Shown: positions 54,253-63,025 of the stretch, piece after piece
Numbering within the stretch: position 1 is the first letter of the stretch
Layout of the letters: every line of letters begins with the position of its first letter
Assembly (NCBI GenBank): GCA_965223105.1
Contig: OZ244987.1
Span: 7,750,001 to 7,814,000 of the forward strand
Direction of reading: 5' to 3'
Length of the DNA: 64,000 nt
DNA from: JABDMH01 sp965223105
GTDB taxonomy: Bacteria; Bacteroidota; Bacteroidia; Chitinophagales; Saprospiraceae
Position numbers and translations under genes: made by a program
The notes under the pieces: generated by a model
What the model was told of the DNA's origin: nothing
The model's input: the letters and a program-made list of their open reading frames with translations, nothing else
Database searches by the model: none

Positions 54253-55554
54253 ATGATTGGTTTACTTTCATTAGCACCGATACTTTGGGCAGTGGTTGTT
54301 TTTAGTTTAGTGATCCTGGCCCTTTCCTTTATGTTGATCTACGCCCGCAACCGTCTGGTACCTCAAGGTGAGGTAAAGATCGTCATCAACGGGGATCCGG
54401 AAAATACCTTGGAGGTCTCTCCCGGGACTTCGCTACTATCCGCACTCTCAGATCGAAATGTTTTTCTCCCTTCGGCGTGTGGTGGAGGTGGAACCTGCGC
54501 GATGTGTGAATGTCACGTGGATTCAGGTGGTGGAGATGTTTTGCCCACAGAGTTGAATCACTTGACGAGAAAAGAAGTTGCCGAGAACAAGCGCTTGGCT
54601 TGTCAGGTAAAGGTGAGGGAGGACATGGAAATCAGGGTGCCCGATGAGATATTTGGAATTAAAAAATGGGAATGTGAAGTGGTCTCCAATTACAATGTGG
54701 CCACTTTCATTAAGGAGTTTGTAGTAAAACTTCCCGAAGGTGAGGTGCTGGACTTTAAATCGGGCGGCTATATTCAGATTGATGTGCCCAAGATAGAAGT
54801 CGATTTTAAGGACATGGATATCCGACCGTTGCCTGGAGATCCTGCCGGCGACGATAAGTACAGATCGGAATGGGATAAATTTAACCTCTGGGATTTGAAA
54901 ATGAAGAATGATGAGCCTCAGTTTCGGGCCTACTCTATGGCCAATCATCCAGCTGAAGGCAATATCGTGAAGTTGAATATTAGGATTGCCACTCCGCCAT
55001 GGGATCGCAATGCCAACGGTGGGAAAGGAGGATGGATGGATGTCAATCCAGGGGTATGCTCTAGTTATGTATTTGACTCCAAACCCGGTGATAAAATCAC
55101 CATCAGTGGGCCCTACGGTGAATTCTTTATCAAGAACACCGATAAGGAAATGCTCTATATCGGAGGAGGAGCGGGTATGGCACCTTTAAGAAGCCACCTC
55201 TTCCACCTCTTTCACACCCTCAAGACTACGGATCGCAAGGTGACTTATTGGTATGGTGGTCGATCGCTACGGGAATTGTTTTATACCCAGGATTTTCGAG
55301 ATATCGAAAAGGATTTTGACAATTTTAAGTACCACATTGCTTTGTCTAATCCTCTGCCAGAAGACAACTGGGATGGATATGAAGGCTTCATTCATCAGGT
55401 AGTGTATGACAACTATCTCTCAAAGCATCCAGAACCGGAAGAAATCGAATACTATCTCTGTGGACCACCATTGATGTTACAGGCCTGCCTAAAGATGTTT
55501 GATGACCTGGGAGTGCCCGAGGAGAACATTGCGTTTGATGACTTTGGTAGTTAA
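54253..55554 (+). CDS. nqrF: Na+-translocating NADH:quinone reductase subunit F
   Basis: NADH-oxidising entry subunit. 433 residues: one N-terminal helix (about 8-30), a 2Fe-2S ferredoxin domain with Cys76, Cys82, Cys85 and Cys117 (CGGGGTCAMCECH pattern), an FAD-binding domain (RAYSMANHPAEGN; GVCSSYVF), and an NADH domain with GGGAGMAPLRSHLFH and YLCGPPLMLQACLKMF. Completes the operon in the order A-B-C-D-E-F. No terminator is obvious after the stop. Confidence 0.97.
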   Translation: MIGLLSLAPILWAVVVFSLVILALSFMLIYARNRLVPQGEVKIVINGDPENTLEVSPGTSLLSALSDRNVFLPSACGGGGTCAMCECHVDSGGGDVLPTELNHLTRKEVAENKRLACQVKVREDMEIRVPDEIFGIKKWECEVVSNYNVATFIKEFVVKLPEGEVLDFKSGGYIQIDVPKIEVDFKDMDIRPLPGDPAGDDKYRSEWDKFNLWDLKMKNDEPQFRAYSMANHPAEGNIVKLNIRIATPPWDRNANGGKGGWMDVNPGVCSSYVFDSKPGDKITISGPYGEFFIKNTDKEMLYIGGGAGMAPLRSHLFHLFHTLKTTDRKVTYWYGGRSLRELFYTQDFRDIEKDFDNFKYHIALSNPLPEDNWDGYEGFIHQVVYDNYLSKHPEPEEIEYYLCGPPLMLQACLKMFDDLGVPEENIAFDDFGS

Positions 55555-55686
55555 TAAGAAATCCAAGAGTCTTTATAGCTAATCAACTGTTGTTCTATGG
55601 GGTGTGCTGAGCTGTGGAAAAGTTTTCGATAACCTTAGGCAATTAGCCAGTATATTCGTTACTGAATTTGCTTTAGACACTAGAGC

Positions 55687-57831
55687 ATGAATACACCTAA
55701 GCGGTATATCGTGACTTCTGCACTGCCTTATGCCAATGGTCCACTTCACGTGGGTCATATGGCGGGTGCATACCTGTCGGCAGATGCTTATGTCAGATTC
55801 CTGAGACTCTCCGGCAAGGATGTCGTTTATGTCTGTGGATCAGACGAGCACGGTGCGGCCATTACGATGAGGGCCTTTAAGGAAGGCATCACTCCTCAGG
55901 AAATTGTAGACAAATATCATCAACAGTTGAAGTCTGCCTTCGAGCAGATGGGGATTTCTTTTGACATTTATCACCGCACTTCTGAGGCCATTCACCATGA
56001 AACTTCCCAAGACTTCTTTCGCACGTTGTACGACAACGGAGAATTCGTTGAACAAGAGAATGAACAGTACTACGACGAGGAGGCAAAACAATTTCTGGCC
56101 GATCGCTACATTACTGGAGAATGCCCTAAATGTGGACATCCAGAAGCATTTGGTGACCAATGTGAAAATTGTGGCTCTTCCCTGAGCCCGGTGGATCTGA
56201 TCAATCCTCGATCTACTTTGAGTGGTAAAAAACCAGTCCTAAAGAAAACCAGGCATTGGTATCTTCCCTTAGAACATCATGAAGACTGGCTCCGTACTTA
56301 CATTGTCGACGGAGTCATAAATGGTGAATACCATCATGATGCTGCCGACTGGAAGAAACATGTTGTAGGACAATGCAAATCATGGTTGGATGCAGGATTA
56401 CAACCCCGCGCCATTACCAGGGATCTAGATTGGGGTGTTGATGTACCAAAAGAAATTGAAGGTAGTGAAGGCAAGAAGCTCTATGTCTGGATGGATGCCC
56501 CCATTGGATACATATCTGCTACCAAAGCGTGGGCACAAGAAAATGGGAAAGATTGGCAACTATACTGGAAAGACGCAGAGTCATCTTTGGTACATTTCAT
56601 TGGTAAGGATAACATCGTTTTTCACTGCTTGATCTTCCCAGCTTTGTTGAAGGCTTATGGTGGCTTCAACCTACCGACCAATGTCCCCGCCAATCAATTT
56701 GTAAATCTTGAAGGGCAAAAAGTGTCCACTTCCAAGGGATGGGCCGTCTGGATCCATGAATATTTGGCCGACTTTCCCAATCGCCAAGATGAACTTCGAT
56801 ACTACGGCTATAAGATCATGCCCGAACAACGCGATAGTGATTTTACCTGGAAGGGATTTCAAGAAGCCAATAACAACGAATTGGTAAACAACCTTGGTAA
56901 CTTCATTAACAGAGTCTTGGTACTTACCCATAAATATTATAAAGGAGTTGTACCTGAATTTGATGAGAGCATTTCGATCAATGCTCCTCAGGAGTCTGGT
57001 TTGCCCAGTTGGCACGATTCTGAATTACTTGATCTCTTCGATCTCCTCCATATTTACCGTTCGCACATTAAGGCTTTTGAGTTTCGAAATGCCCTCAAGA
57101 CATTGCTGGAGGTGTCTTCTACTGGCAATCAATTGCTGCAGCTCAATGAGCCATGGAAACATCAAAAAAAGGATCCAGATACGGTAAAAGTTGTCATGAA
57201 CCTATGCCTACAGTACGTCACGGCATTGAGTGTGGCCTGCCGACCCTTTCTGCCATTTGCCAGTGATCGCATCAGAGATATGCTTGCCCTTCCTCGCTTG
57301 AGTGAGAAAGGAGAATTTGTTGACCTGATGGACGCATTGTCAGAGGGGAAGCACCTTTTGCCTAGTGACCACAAAATTGGAGAGGCGGAACACCTGTTTT
57401 CGAAGATTAATGATGCGGAGATCGACCTGCAGATCAATAAGTTGCAGAGCGAGGAAGTAGACGACTCCCATGAATCAGGTTCAGGTGAGAATGGAGCGCT
57501 AAAAGAAGTCGCATCGTATGATGATTTTACGAAGCTCGATTTACGGACGGGTGTAATTATGACGGCCGAGAAAGTTCAAAAGACCGACAAGTTGTTAAAG
57601 TTAACTGTAGATCTGGGTTTCGAGCAAAGAACGGTCGTATCTGGAATTGCAGAGTCGTATTCTCCAGAGAAACTGATTGGTCAGGAGATCGTTCTAGTCG
57701 CCAACCTTGAACCACGAAAAATCCGCGGCGTAGAATCTCAAGGAATGATCCTTCTTGCAGAAAACAAGGATGGTAAACTGGGCTTTGTAAGCCCTCCTAA
57801 AGGATGGAGTAAAGGTGATGTGGTAAGATGA
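55687..57831 (+). CDS. metG: Methionyl-tRNA synthetase with C-terminal tRNA-binding domain
   Basis: Charges tRNA-Met. 714 residues. HIGH motif in PYANGPLHVGHMAGAY (about 15-30), a zinc knuckle Cys146, Cys149, Cys159, Cys162 (CPKC and CENC), and a KMSKS loop reading KVSTS (in GQKVSTSKGWAVWI). An anticodon domain follows. The last 110 residues (about 605-714: DLRTGVIMTAEKVQKTDKLL, NLEPRKIRGVESQGMILLAE) form an EMAP/Trbp111 domain that improves tRNA binding and dimerisation. Stop overlaps the lnt ATG (ATGA). Confidence 0.96.
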   Translation: MNTPKRYIVTSALPYANGPLHVGHMAGAYLSADAYVRFLRLSGKDVVYVCGSDEHGAAITMRAFKEGITPQEIVDKYHQQLKSAFEQMGISFDIYHRTSEAIHHETSQDFFRTLYDNGEFVEQENEQYYDEEAKQFLADRYITGECPKCGHPEAFGDQCENCGSSLSPVDLINPRSTLSGKKPVLKKTRHWYLPLEHHEDWLRTYIVDGVINGEYHHDAADWKKHVVGQCKSWLDAGLQPRAITRDLDWGVDVPKEIEGSEGKKLYVWMDAPIGYISATKAWAQENGKDWQLYWKDAESSLVHFIGKDNIVFHCLIFPALLKAYGGFNLPTNVPANQFVNLEGQKVSTSKGWAVWIHEYLADFPNRQDELRYYGYKIMPEQRDSDFTWKGFQEANNNELVNNLGNFINRVLVLTHKYYKGVVPEFDESISINAPQESGLPSWHDSELLDLFDLLHIYRSHIKAFEFRNALKTLLEVSSTGNQLLQLNEPWKHQKKDPDTVKVVMNLCLQYVTALSVACRPFLPFASDRIRDMLALPRLSEKGEFVDLMDALSEGKHLLPSDHKIGEAEHLFSKINDAEIDLQINKLQSEEVDDSHESGSGENGALKEVASYDDFTKLDLRTGVIMTAEKVQKTDKLLKLTVDLGFEQRTVVSGIAESYSPEKLIGQEIVLVANLEPRKIRGVESQGMILLAENKDGKLGFVSPPKGWSKGDVVR

Positions 57832-59579
57832 CCAGATCGCACTGGTTAATTTCTATATCCGTCCTTGGGTTGCTGGTACTGGTCAGTTCTGGCCTCATGA
57901 TTTCACGGCTAGGTGACCGGGAATTATGGGGATTCTTACCCCTTGTCCAGCTGACTTCCTCTTGGCTTCTCATCTTATTTCTGGCGGCCAAAAAACAGCT
58001 TAATAGAAGGGATGATTTGAAGTTATATAGCTGGGCAAGCCTCTCCAGTGTATTACTCGCCCTGGGTTTCCCACCTTTTCCTTTTCCCTGGTTATTGTTT
58101 ATCGGATTCGTACCTCTGTTGTATGTGCTAGACCGTGCTGCGGACTGGTCGAGGTGGCAAAAATTCCTACTTCTTTATCACACTTTTATTCTTTGGAACA
58201 TATTGAGTACTTACTGGGTTGCCAATACGGCCTATGCCGCTGGACTTTTTGCATATATCGTAAATGCCTTATTGATGTGTCTGCCTCTCCTGGGCTATCT
58301 CTACATTAGAAAACACTTAGGTAGAGCTGTGGGTTTAATGGCGTTTTGCTGTTGTTGGCTGGCCTTTGAATTCTTACATATGCGTTGGGAGCTCTATTGG
58401 CCTTGGCTTACTCTGGGTAACGGTCTTTCTGGCATGCATCAGGCGATACAGTGGTATGCTTATACGGGTGTATTTGGCGGTTCGTTCTGGATCTTAGCAG
58501 CAAATCACTTGGCTTTTCAGTGGATCTCTGCCGAAAAGGTGAGATTTCAGCACGTGAGGTTAGCCTTCTGGATTCTACTGCCTGTCCTGCTTTCGCTGAT
58601 CGTGTATTATCGCTTCACTCACAATACATCTGAGGCCGTGCAAGTGGTTGCGGTACAACCGAACTTTGAACCCCACTACGAGAAATTCGAGGCTTCTCCA
58701 GCCGCGATCATGGACACGATCCTATTCCTGGCTAGAGGCAAAATCAGCGATGAGACCGATTATTTGGTACTCCCGGAGACCAGTTTTTCGCGAATCAATC
58801 TCGAAGACCTGATCCAGGGTTCCGATCTCGAAGAATTAAGAAATTTACAGGAACAGTTTCCCAATCTGAAGGTCATCGCAGGATTGGGTGCCTTTAGGTT
58901 GCTTACTTCATCGCGAGATTTTTCACTTCCCACCACCCGGCATTACACCACCAGCGGGCATGATGTCTATTATGAAGAGTACAATTGTGCGGTTCAGTTA
59001 AACCCCAATGATACAGTTCAGACTTACTATAAGGCTCTGTTTGTTCCTGGGGCTGAATTCTTTCCCTTCCAAGAAGTGTTGTACTTTATGAAACCATTGG
59101 TGGATCACCTAGGTGGTACCAGTTTCGGATATCGTACGGTCGAGAGATGGGGTACTTTTTACAGTGATCTGGCTACTGTAGCCACGCCGATCTGTTATGA
59201 ATCTATCTTTGGTGAGTTTGTCAACCGGTTTATTAAGCGGGGGGCCCAAGCGATTTTTGTTCTTACCAATGACGGATGGTGGGACAATACAGCTGGTCAT
59301 CAGCAACATGCTGATTATGCAAGACTACGTGCCATAGAAACCAGAAGATCTGTAGTGCGGGCAGCCAATATGGGCACAACTTGTTTTATCAATGCTAAGG
59401 GAGACATGACACAGCCCACAAAGTATGGAGAGGCTGATGCAATCACAGGCTCAGTGCAACTATCTAATGAGATTACCTTTTATGTGAAATGGGGTGATGT
59501 GATAGGAAGAGTATCCCTCTTCATTGCATCGCTGCTCCTGCTTAGAGTCTTCGTACTGCAGATATTACAAAGATCTTGA
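57828..59579 (+). CDS. lnt: Apolipoprotein N-acyltransferase
   Basis: Adds the third acyl chain to the N-terminus of lipoproteins in the inner membrane, the last step of lipoprotein maturation. 583 residues. About eight hydrophobic helices fill residues 8-260 (LLALGFPPFPFPWLLFIGFV). The periplasmic nitrilase-like domain (about 275-540) keeps the triad Glu317 (LPETSFSRI), Lys402 (YYKALFVPGAEFFPF) and Cys456 (ICYESIFGEFVN). A final helix follows. Longer than E. coli Lnt (about 512) by N-terminal residues. Overlaps metG by 4 bp. Confidence 0.93.
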   Translation: MTRSHWLISISVLGLLVLVSSGLMISRLGDRELWGFLPLVQLTSSWLLILFLAAKKQLNRRDDLKLYSWASLSSVLLALGFPPFPFPWLLFIGFVPLLYVLDRAADWSRWQKFLLLYHTFILWNILSTYWVANTAYAAGLFAYIVNALLMCLPLLGYLYIRKHLGRAVGLMAFCCCWLAFEFLHMRWELYWPWLTLGNGLSGMHQAIQWYAYTGVFGGSFWILAANHLAFQWISAEKVRFQHVRLAFWILLPVLLSLIVYYRFTHNTSEAVQVVAVQPNFEPHYEKFEASPAAIMDTILFLARGKISDETDYLVLPETSFSRINLEDLIQGSDLEELRNLQEQFPNLKVIAGLGAFRLLTSSRDFSLPTTRHYTTSGHDVYYEEYNCAVQLNPNDTVQTYYKALFVPGAEFFPFQEVLYFMKPLVDHLGGTSFGYRTVERWGTFYSDLATVATPICYESIFGEFVNRFIKRGAQAIFVLTNDGWWDNTAGHQQHADYARLRAIETRRSVVRAANMGTTCFINAKGDMTQPTKYGEADAITGSVQLSNEITFYVKWGDVIGRVSLFIASLLLLRVFVLQILQRS

Positions 59580-59644
59580 AAGATAAAGTAGGCCTATATA
59601 GGTTGGCATAAGAAATTTTCTAATTTCAGACCAGTTGCTGAGTC

Positions 59645-61255
59645 ATGAGAAACGAATTTATTGCTTTTTCTCTCTTGATGATCTTGATGATCAGCGGTAT
59701 CGCCTATTTCGTATGGGCCCCCATGTGGTGGGCATTTGTACTCGTAGGTCCGATCATCGTTTTGGGTGTTTATGACATGTTTCAGTATAAACATGCCATT
59801 ATGCGCAATTTCCCGGTTCTCGGTCGCGGTCGATATCTCTTCGAAGAACTTCGGCCGAAGATTTATCAATACTTTATTGAGTCTGAGACCAATGGAAGAC
59901 CGATCAGTAGAATATTCAGATCAGTCGTTTACCAACGGGCTAAAGATGTCCAGGATACCACGCCCTTTGGTACCCAACTTGATCTCTATGAGGTAGGTTA
60001 TGAATGGCTTAACCACAGCATCGGTTCTTTGGATCCCCATTCGCTTGATCAACACCCTAGGGTGATGATCGGTGGTCCAGCATGTCAGCAACCTTACAAT
60101 GCCAGTATTTTGAATATTGCAGCGATGAGTTTTGGGTCCTTGAGTAAAGCTGCGATCAAAGCACTCAATGGTGGAGCGAAGTTGGGTGGATTTGCCCACA
60201 ACACCGGTGAGGGAGGTCTTAGCCCTTATCACCTAACATTCGGAGGCGATATTATCTACCAGTTTGGAACCGGCTATTTTGGTTGTCGTACCTCAGAAGG
60301 TCATTTCTCGCCAGAGAAGTTTGCTGATTTAGTCTCTGATGAGAGAGTGAAAATGATTGAAATCAAATTATCACAAGGTGCCAAACCTGGCCACGGTGGC
60401 ATCTTACCAGCTAAAAAGAATACCACTGAGATCGCCCAAATTAGAGGTGTGAATCCAGGCATCGACGTGCTGTCGCCTCCATACCATACTGCCTTCAAAT
60501 CACCTGCTGGCCTGATTTCTTTTATTGCTCATCTGCGAGAATTGTCAAACGGTAAACCGATCGGTTTTAAATTGTGTGTAGGATGGAAGAGTGAGTTTTT
60601 TGCCATCTGTAAAGCCATGAGAACCTATGATGTCTATCCCGATTTTATCACTGTCGATGGAGGAGAGGGAGGAACGGGTGCTGCTCCTCTGGAATTCACC
60701 AATTCCGTAGGTATGCCTTATCGGGAAGGTCTGGCCTTTGTATACGATGCCTTGGTGGGTTTTGATATCAAGGACAAAATAAAAATTATGACCTCCGGTA
60801 AGATCATCACTGCTTTTGACATGGTCAAAGCGTTGGCGCTGGGTGCGGATGCCTGTTACAGTGCCAGAGCTATGATGTTGGCACTCGGATGTATACAAGC
60901 ACTGGAATGCAACAAAAATACCTGTCCTACCGGTATTGCCACTCAAGACCCTGAATTGGTTGCCGGCCTTCACATCAAAGACAAGACGAATAGAGTGGCA
61001 CAATATCATGAGGAGACCATCAGAAGCTTTGTTGAGCTATTGGCGGCATCCGGTTTCGAACGTGCTGAAATGATCAACCGGTACAGCATTAATCGCCGGA
61101 TAAATGCTAACGAAGTAAAGACCTATGCACATATTTTTCCTTATTTGAGCCGGGGCTGTCTCTTGCAAGAGAAGACCATTCCAAAGGTTTACGATCAAGA
61201 TATGGCCTTGGCTGACATCAATAGTTTTCAACCGAGATTCAGGATTGTGAATTAA
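59645..61255 (+). CDS. FMN-binding glutamate-synthase-family protein
   Basis: 536 residues. Two N-terminal membrane helices (about 5-25 and 27-45), then a glutamate-synthase-like FMN TIM barrel: MSFGSLSKAAIKALNGGAKL, GEGGLSPYHLTFGGDIIYQF, KLSQGAKPGHGGILPAKK, and a C-x5-C-x4-C cluster (CIQALECNKNTCPTG, about 420) expected to hold a 3Fe-4S centre. It lacks the amidotransferase half of GltB, so it cannot use glutamine by itself; its donor and product are unknown. The membrane anchor suggests a respiratory or quinone-linked role (inference). 11 bp before the amidohydrolase gene. Confidence 0.88.
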   Translation: MRNEFIAFSLLMILMISGIAYFVWAPMWWAFVLVGPIIVLGVYDMFQYKHAIMRNFPVLGRGRYLFEELRPKIYQYFIESETNGRPISRIFRSVVYQRAKDVQDTTPFGTQLDLYEVGYEWLNHSIGSLDPHSLDQHPRVMIGGPACQQPYNASILNIAAMSFGSLSKAAIKALNGGAKLGGFAHNTGEGGLSPYHLTFGGDIIYQFGTGYFGCRTSEGHFSPEKFADLVSDERVKMIEIKLSQGAKPGHGGILPAKKNTTEIAQIRGVNPGIDVLSPPYHTAFKSPAGLISFIAHLRELSNGKPIGFKLCVGWKSEFFAICKAMRTYDVYPDFITVDGGEGGTGAAPLEFTNSVGMPYREGLAFVYDALVGFDIKDKIKIMTSGKIITAFDMVKALALGADACYSARAMMLALGCIQALECNKNTCPTGIATQDPELVAGLHIKDKTNRVAQYHEETIRSFVELLAASGFERAEMINRYSINRRINANEVKTYAHIFPYLSRGCLLQEKTIPKVYDQDMALADINSFQPRFRIVN

Positions 61256-61266
61256 AAAAGTCTGAT

Positions 61267-62973
61267 ATGAGATATAGTATGGGTATCCTGTGTTTGTTTC
61301 TTTGGCAGTGTCAGGCTCCCGGGCCCAAGGCTGACCTCATTATATGGAATGGTCAGATCGCTACGATGGAGTCTGAAGCTGGTGAGATATCCGCCATCGC
61401 CATCGTTGATGATCGGATTCAGGCCCTCGGTGGGAATCAATTGGTGGATGAATGGATGGGAGACAGCACCAGGGTGATTGACGTCGAGGGTGCCTTTGTC
61501 ATGCCAGGATTCATTGAAGGCCATGGCCATTTTTCGGGGCTTGGAAGCAGTTTGCAGAACTTGAATTTTCTAAGGTCCAAGTCGTGGGATGAGATCGTAT
61601 CAATGGTCGGCGAGAAAGTGCGTGAAAGTGAAAAGGGAGACTGGATCATCGGAAGAGGTTGGCATCAAGAAAAGTGGGTACGTGTACCGGAAGAGAACAT
61701 CCATGGCTATCCCTATCACGATGAGCTGAGCCATGTGTCACCAGACAATCCAGTGCTCTTGTTTCATGCCAGTGGTCATGCGGCCTTTGCCAATAGAGCT
61801 GCGATGGACGAAGCTGGCATTACCCGTGAAACACCTGACCCAGCGGGTGGAGAAATCGTACGGGATACAAGGGGTAATGCGATTGGCGTCTTTGAGGAGA
61901 GAGCCCAGAACTTGATACGCAGGTCCTACCAGGCTTACCTTGAGACGCTAACGGAGGACGAAAAGTTGGCACAATGGTATGAAGGAATTGAGTTGGCACA
62001 GGCAGAATGCCTGCGTAAGGGAGTCACTTCCTTTCAAGATGCCGGATCAAGTTTTGATTGGATAGAGCGGTTTAGGGAGTTGGCCGAGCAAGGGAAGTTT
62101 GACATCAGACTTTGGGCGATGATCAGGCACGGTGCTGAGCAAATGCGTGGTCAGTTGGATCCCTTTCCCTGGTTGGACCTTGGTAACCATCACCTCACAG
62201 TAAGAGCCATTAAGTCGGAAGTTGATGGAGCCTTGGGTTCTTTTGGAGCCTGGCTGCTTGAGCCCTATGATGACAAACCAGATTTTCTGGGTCAGAATAC
62301 CACGCAGATCACCGAAGTAGAAGCCATTGCTGATCTAGCTAGGCAGCATGGACTACAACTATGTGTTCATGCCATAGGTGACCGGGCCAACCGGGAAGTA
62401 CTTGATATTTTTGAACGTCAATATGCCCAAAGTGAAGATCCAGCTGCCCTCCGGTGGCGCATTGAGCATGCTCAGCATCTCGCTCCTGATGATATCCCCA
62501 GGTTTGCGGAATTAGGTGTCATTGCCTCCATGCAAGGCATCCATTGTACATCTGATGCTCCCTTTGTTGAAAAACGGTTGGGGTATGAGAGGGCTAAAAC
62601 AGGTGCATATCCCTGGCGCTCCTTATTGGATGCAGGTGCTATTATCTCCAATGGAACCGATGCACCGGTAGAAGATGTGGATCCCATTGAATCCTTCTAT
62701 GCTTCGGTGACCCGTAAACGCATCGACAACGGGTTTGTGTTTTTTCCGGAGCAATCAATGACGAGGATGGAAGCCCTTAAGTCGTACACGATTGATGCGG
62801 CTTATGCCGCCTTTGAAGAAGATCAAAAGGGATCTCTAAAACCAGGCAAATTGGCTGATATAACTATTCTTTCAAAAAATTTGCTCTCCTGTAGTGATGA
62901 AGAAATACTTGATGCAGAAGTACTTTGTACTATCGTGGGAGGAGTTGTGAAATACCAAAATGTAGTGAATTAG
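61267..62973 (+). CDS. Lipoprotein amidohydrolase (YtcJ-like, Amidohydro_3)
   Basis: 568 residues. The N-terminus MRYSMGILCLFLWQC gives a short signal with Cys as lipid site. Amidohydrolase fold: the front sandwich (ADLIIWNGQIATME, VIDVEGAFVMPGFIEGHGHF with the H-x-H metal site), IIGRGWHQEKW, LQLCVHAIGDRANREVLDIF, WRIEHAQHLAPDD and NGTDAPVEDVDPIES, which carry the rest of the metal site. YtcJ-family enzymes hydrolyse amides or formyl groups, but natural substrates are unknown. It follows the glutamate-synthase-like gene by 11 bp and converges on the SusD-like gene. Confidence 0.9.
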   Translation: MRYSMGILCLFLWQCQAPGPKADLIIWNGQIATMESEAGEISAIAIVDDRIQALGGNQLVDEWMGDSTRVIDVEGAFVMPGFIEGHGHFSGLGSSLQNLNFLRSKSWDEIVSMVGEKVRESEKGDWIIGRGWHQEKWVRVPEENIHGYPYHDELSHVSPDNPVLLFHASGHAAFANRAAMDEAGITRETPDPAGGEIVRDTRGNAIGVFEERAQNLIRRSYQAYLETLTEDEKLAQWYEGIELAQAECLRKGVTSFQDAGSSFDWIERFRELAEQGKFDIRLWAMIRHGAEQMRGQLDPFPWLDLGNHHLTVRAIKSEVDGALGSFGAWLLEPYDDKPDFLGQNTTQITEVEAIADLARQHGLQLCVHAIGDRANREVLDIFERQYAQSEDPAALRWRIEHAQHLAPDDIPRFAELGVIASMQGIHCTSDAPFVEKRLGYERAKTGAYPWRSLLDAGAIISNGTDAPVEDVDPIESFYASVTRKRIDNGFVFFPEQSMTRMEALKSYTIDAAYAAFEEDQKGSLKPGKLADITILSKNLLSCSDEEILDAEVLCTIVGGVVKYQNVVN

Positions 62974-63025
62974 AAAAGTCAGTATGTCTAAACTCCAGAA
63001 CCACTCAAATTTTCGATCTCCTAAG

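Noticed and set aside
60545..61009. Minus-strand 154-codon frame inside the glutamate-synthase-like gene
   Set aside because: Antisense to the conserved FMN and Fe-S part; no independent support.
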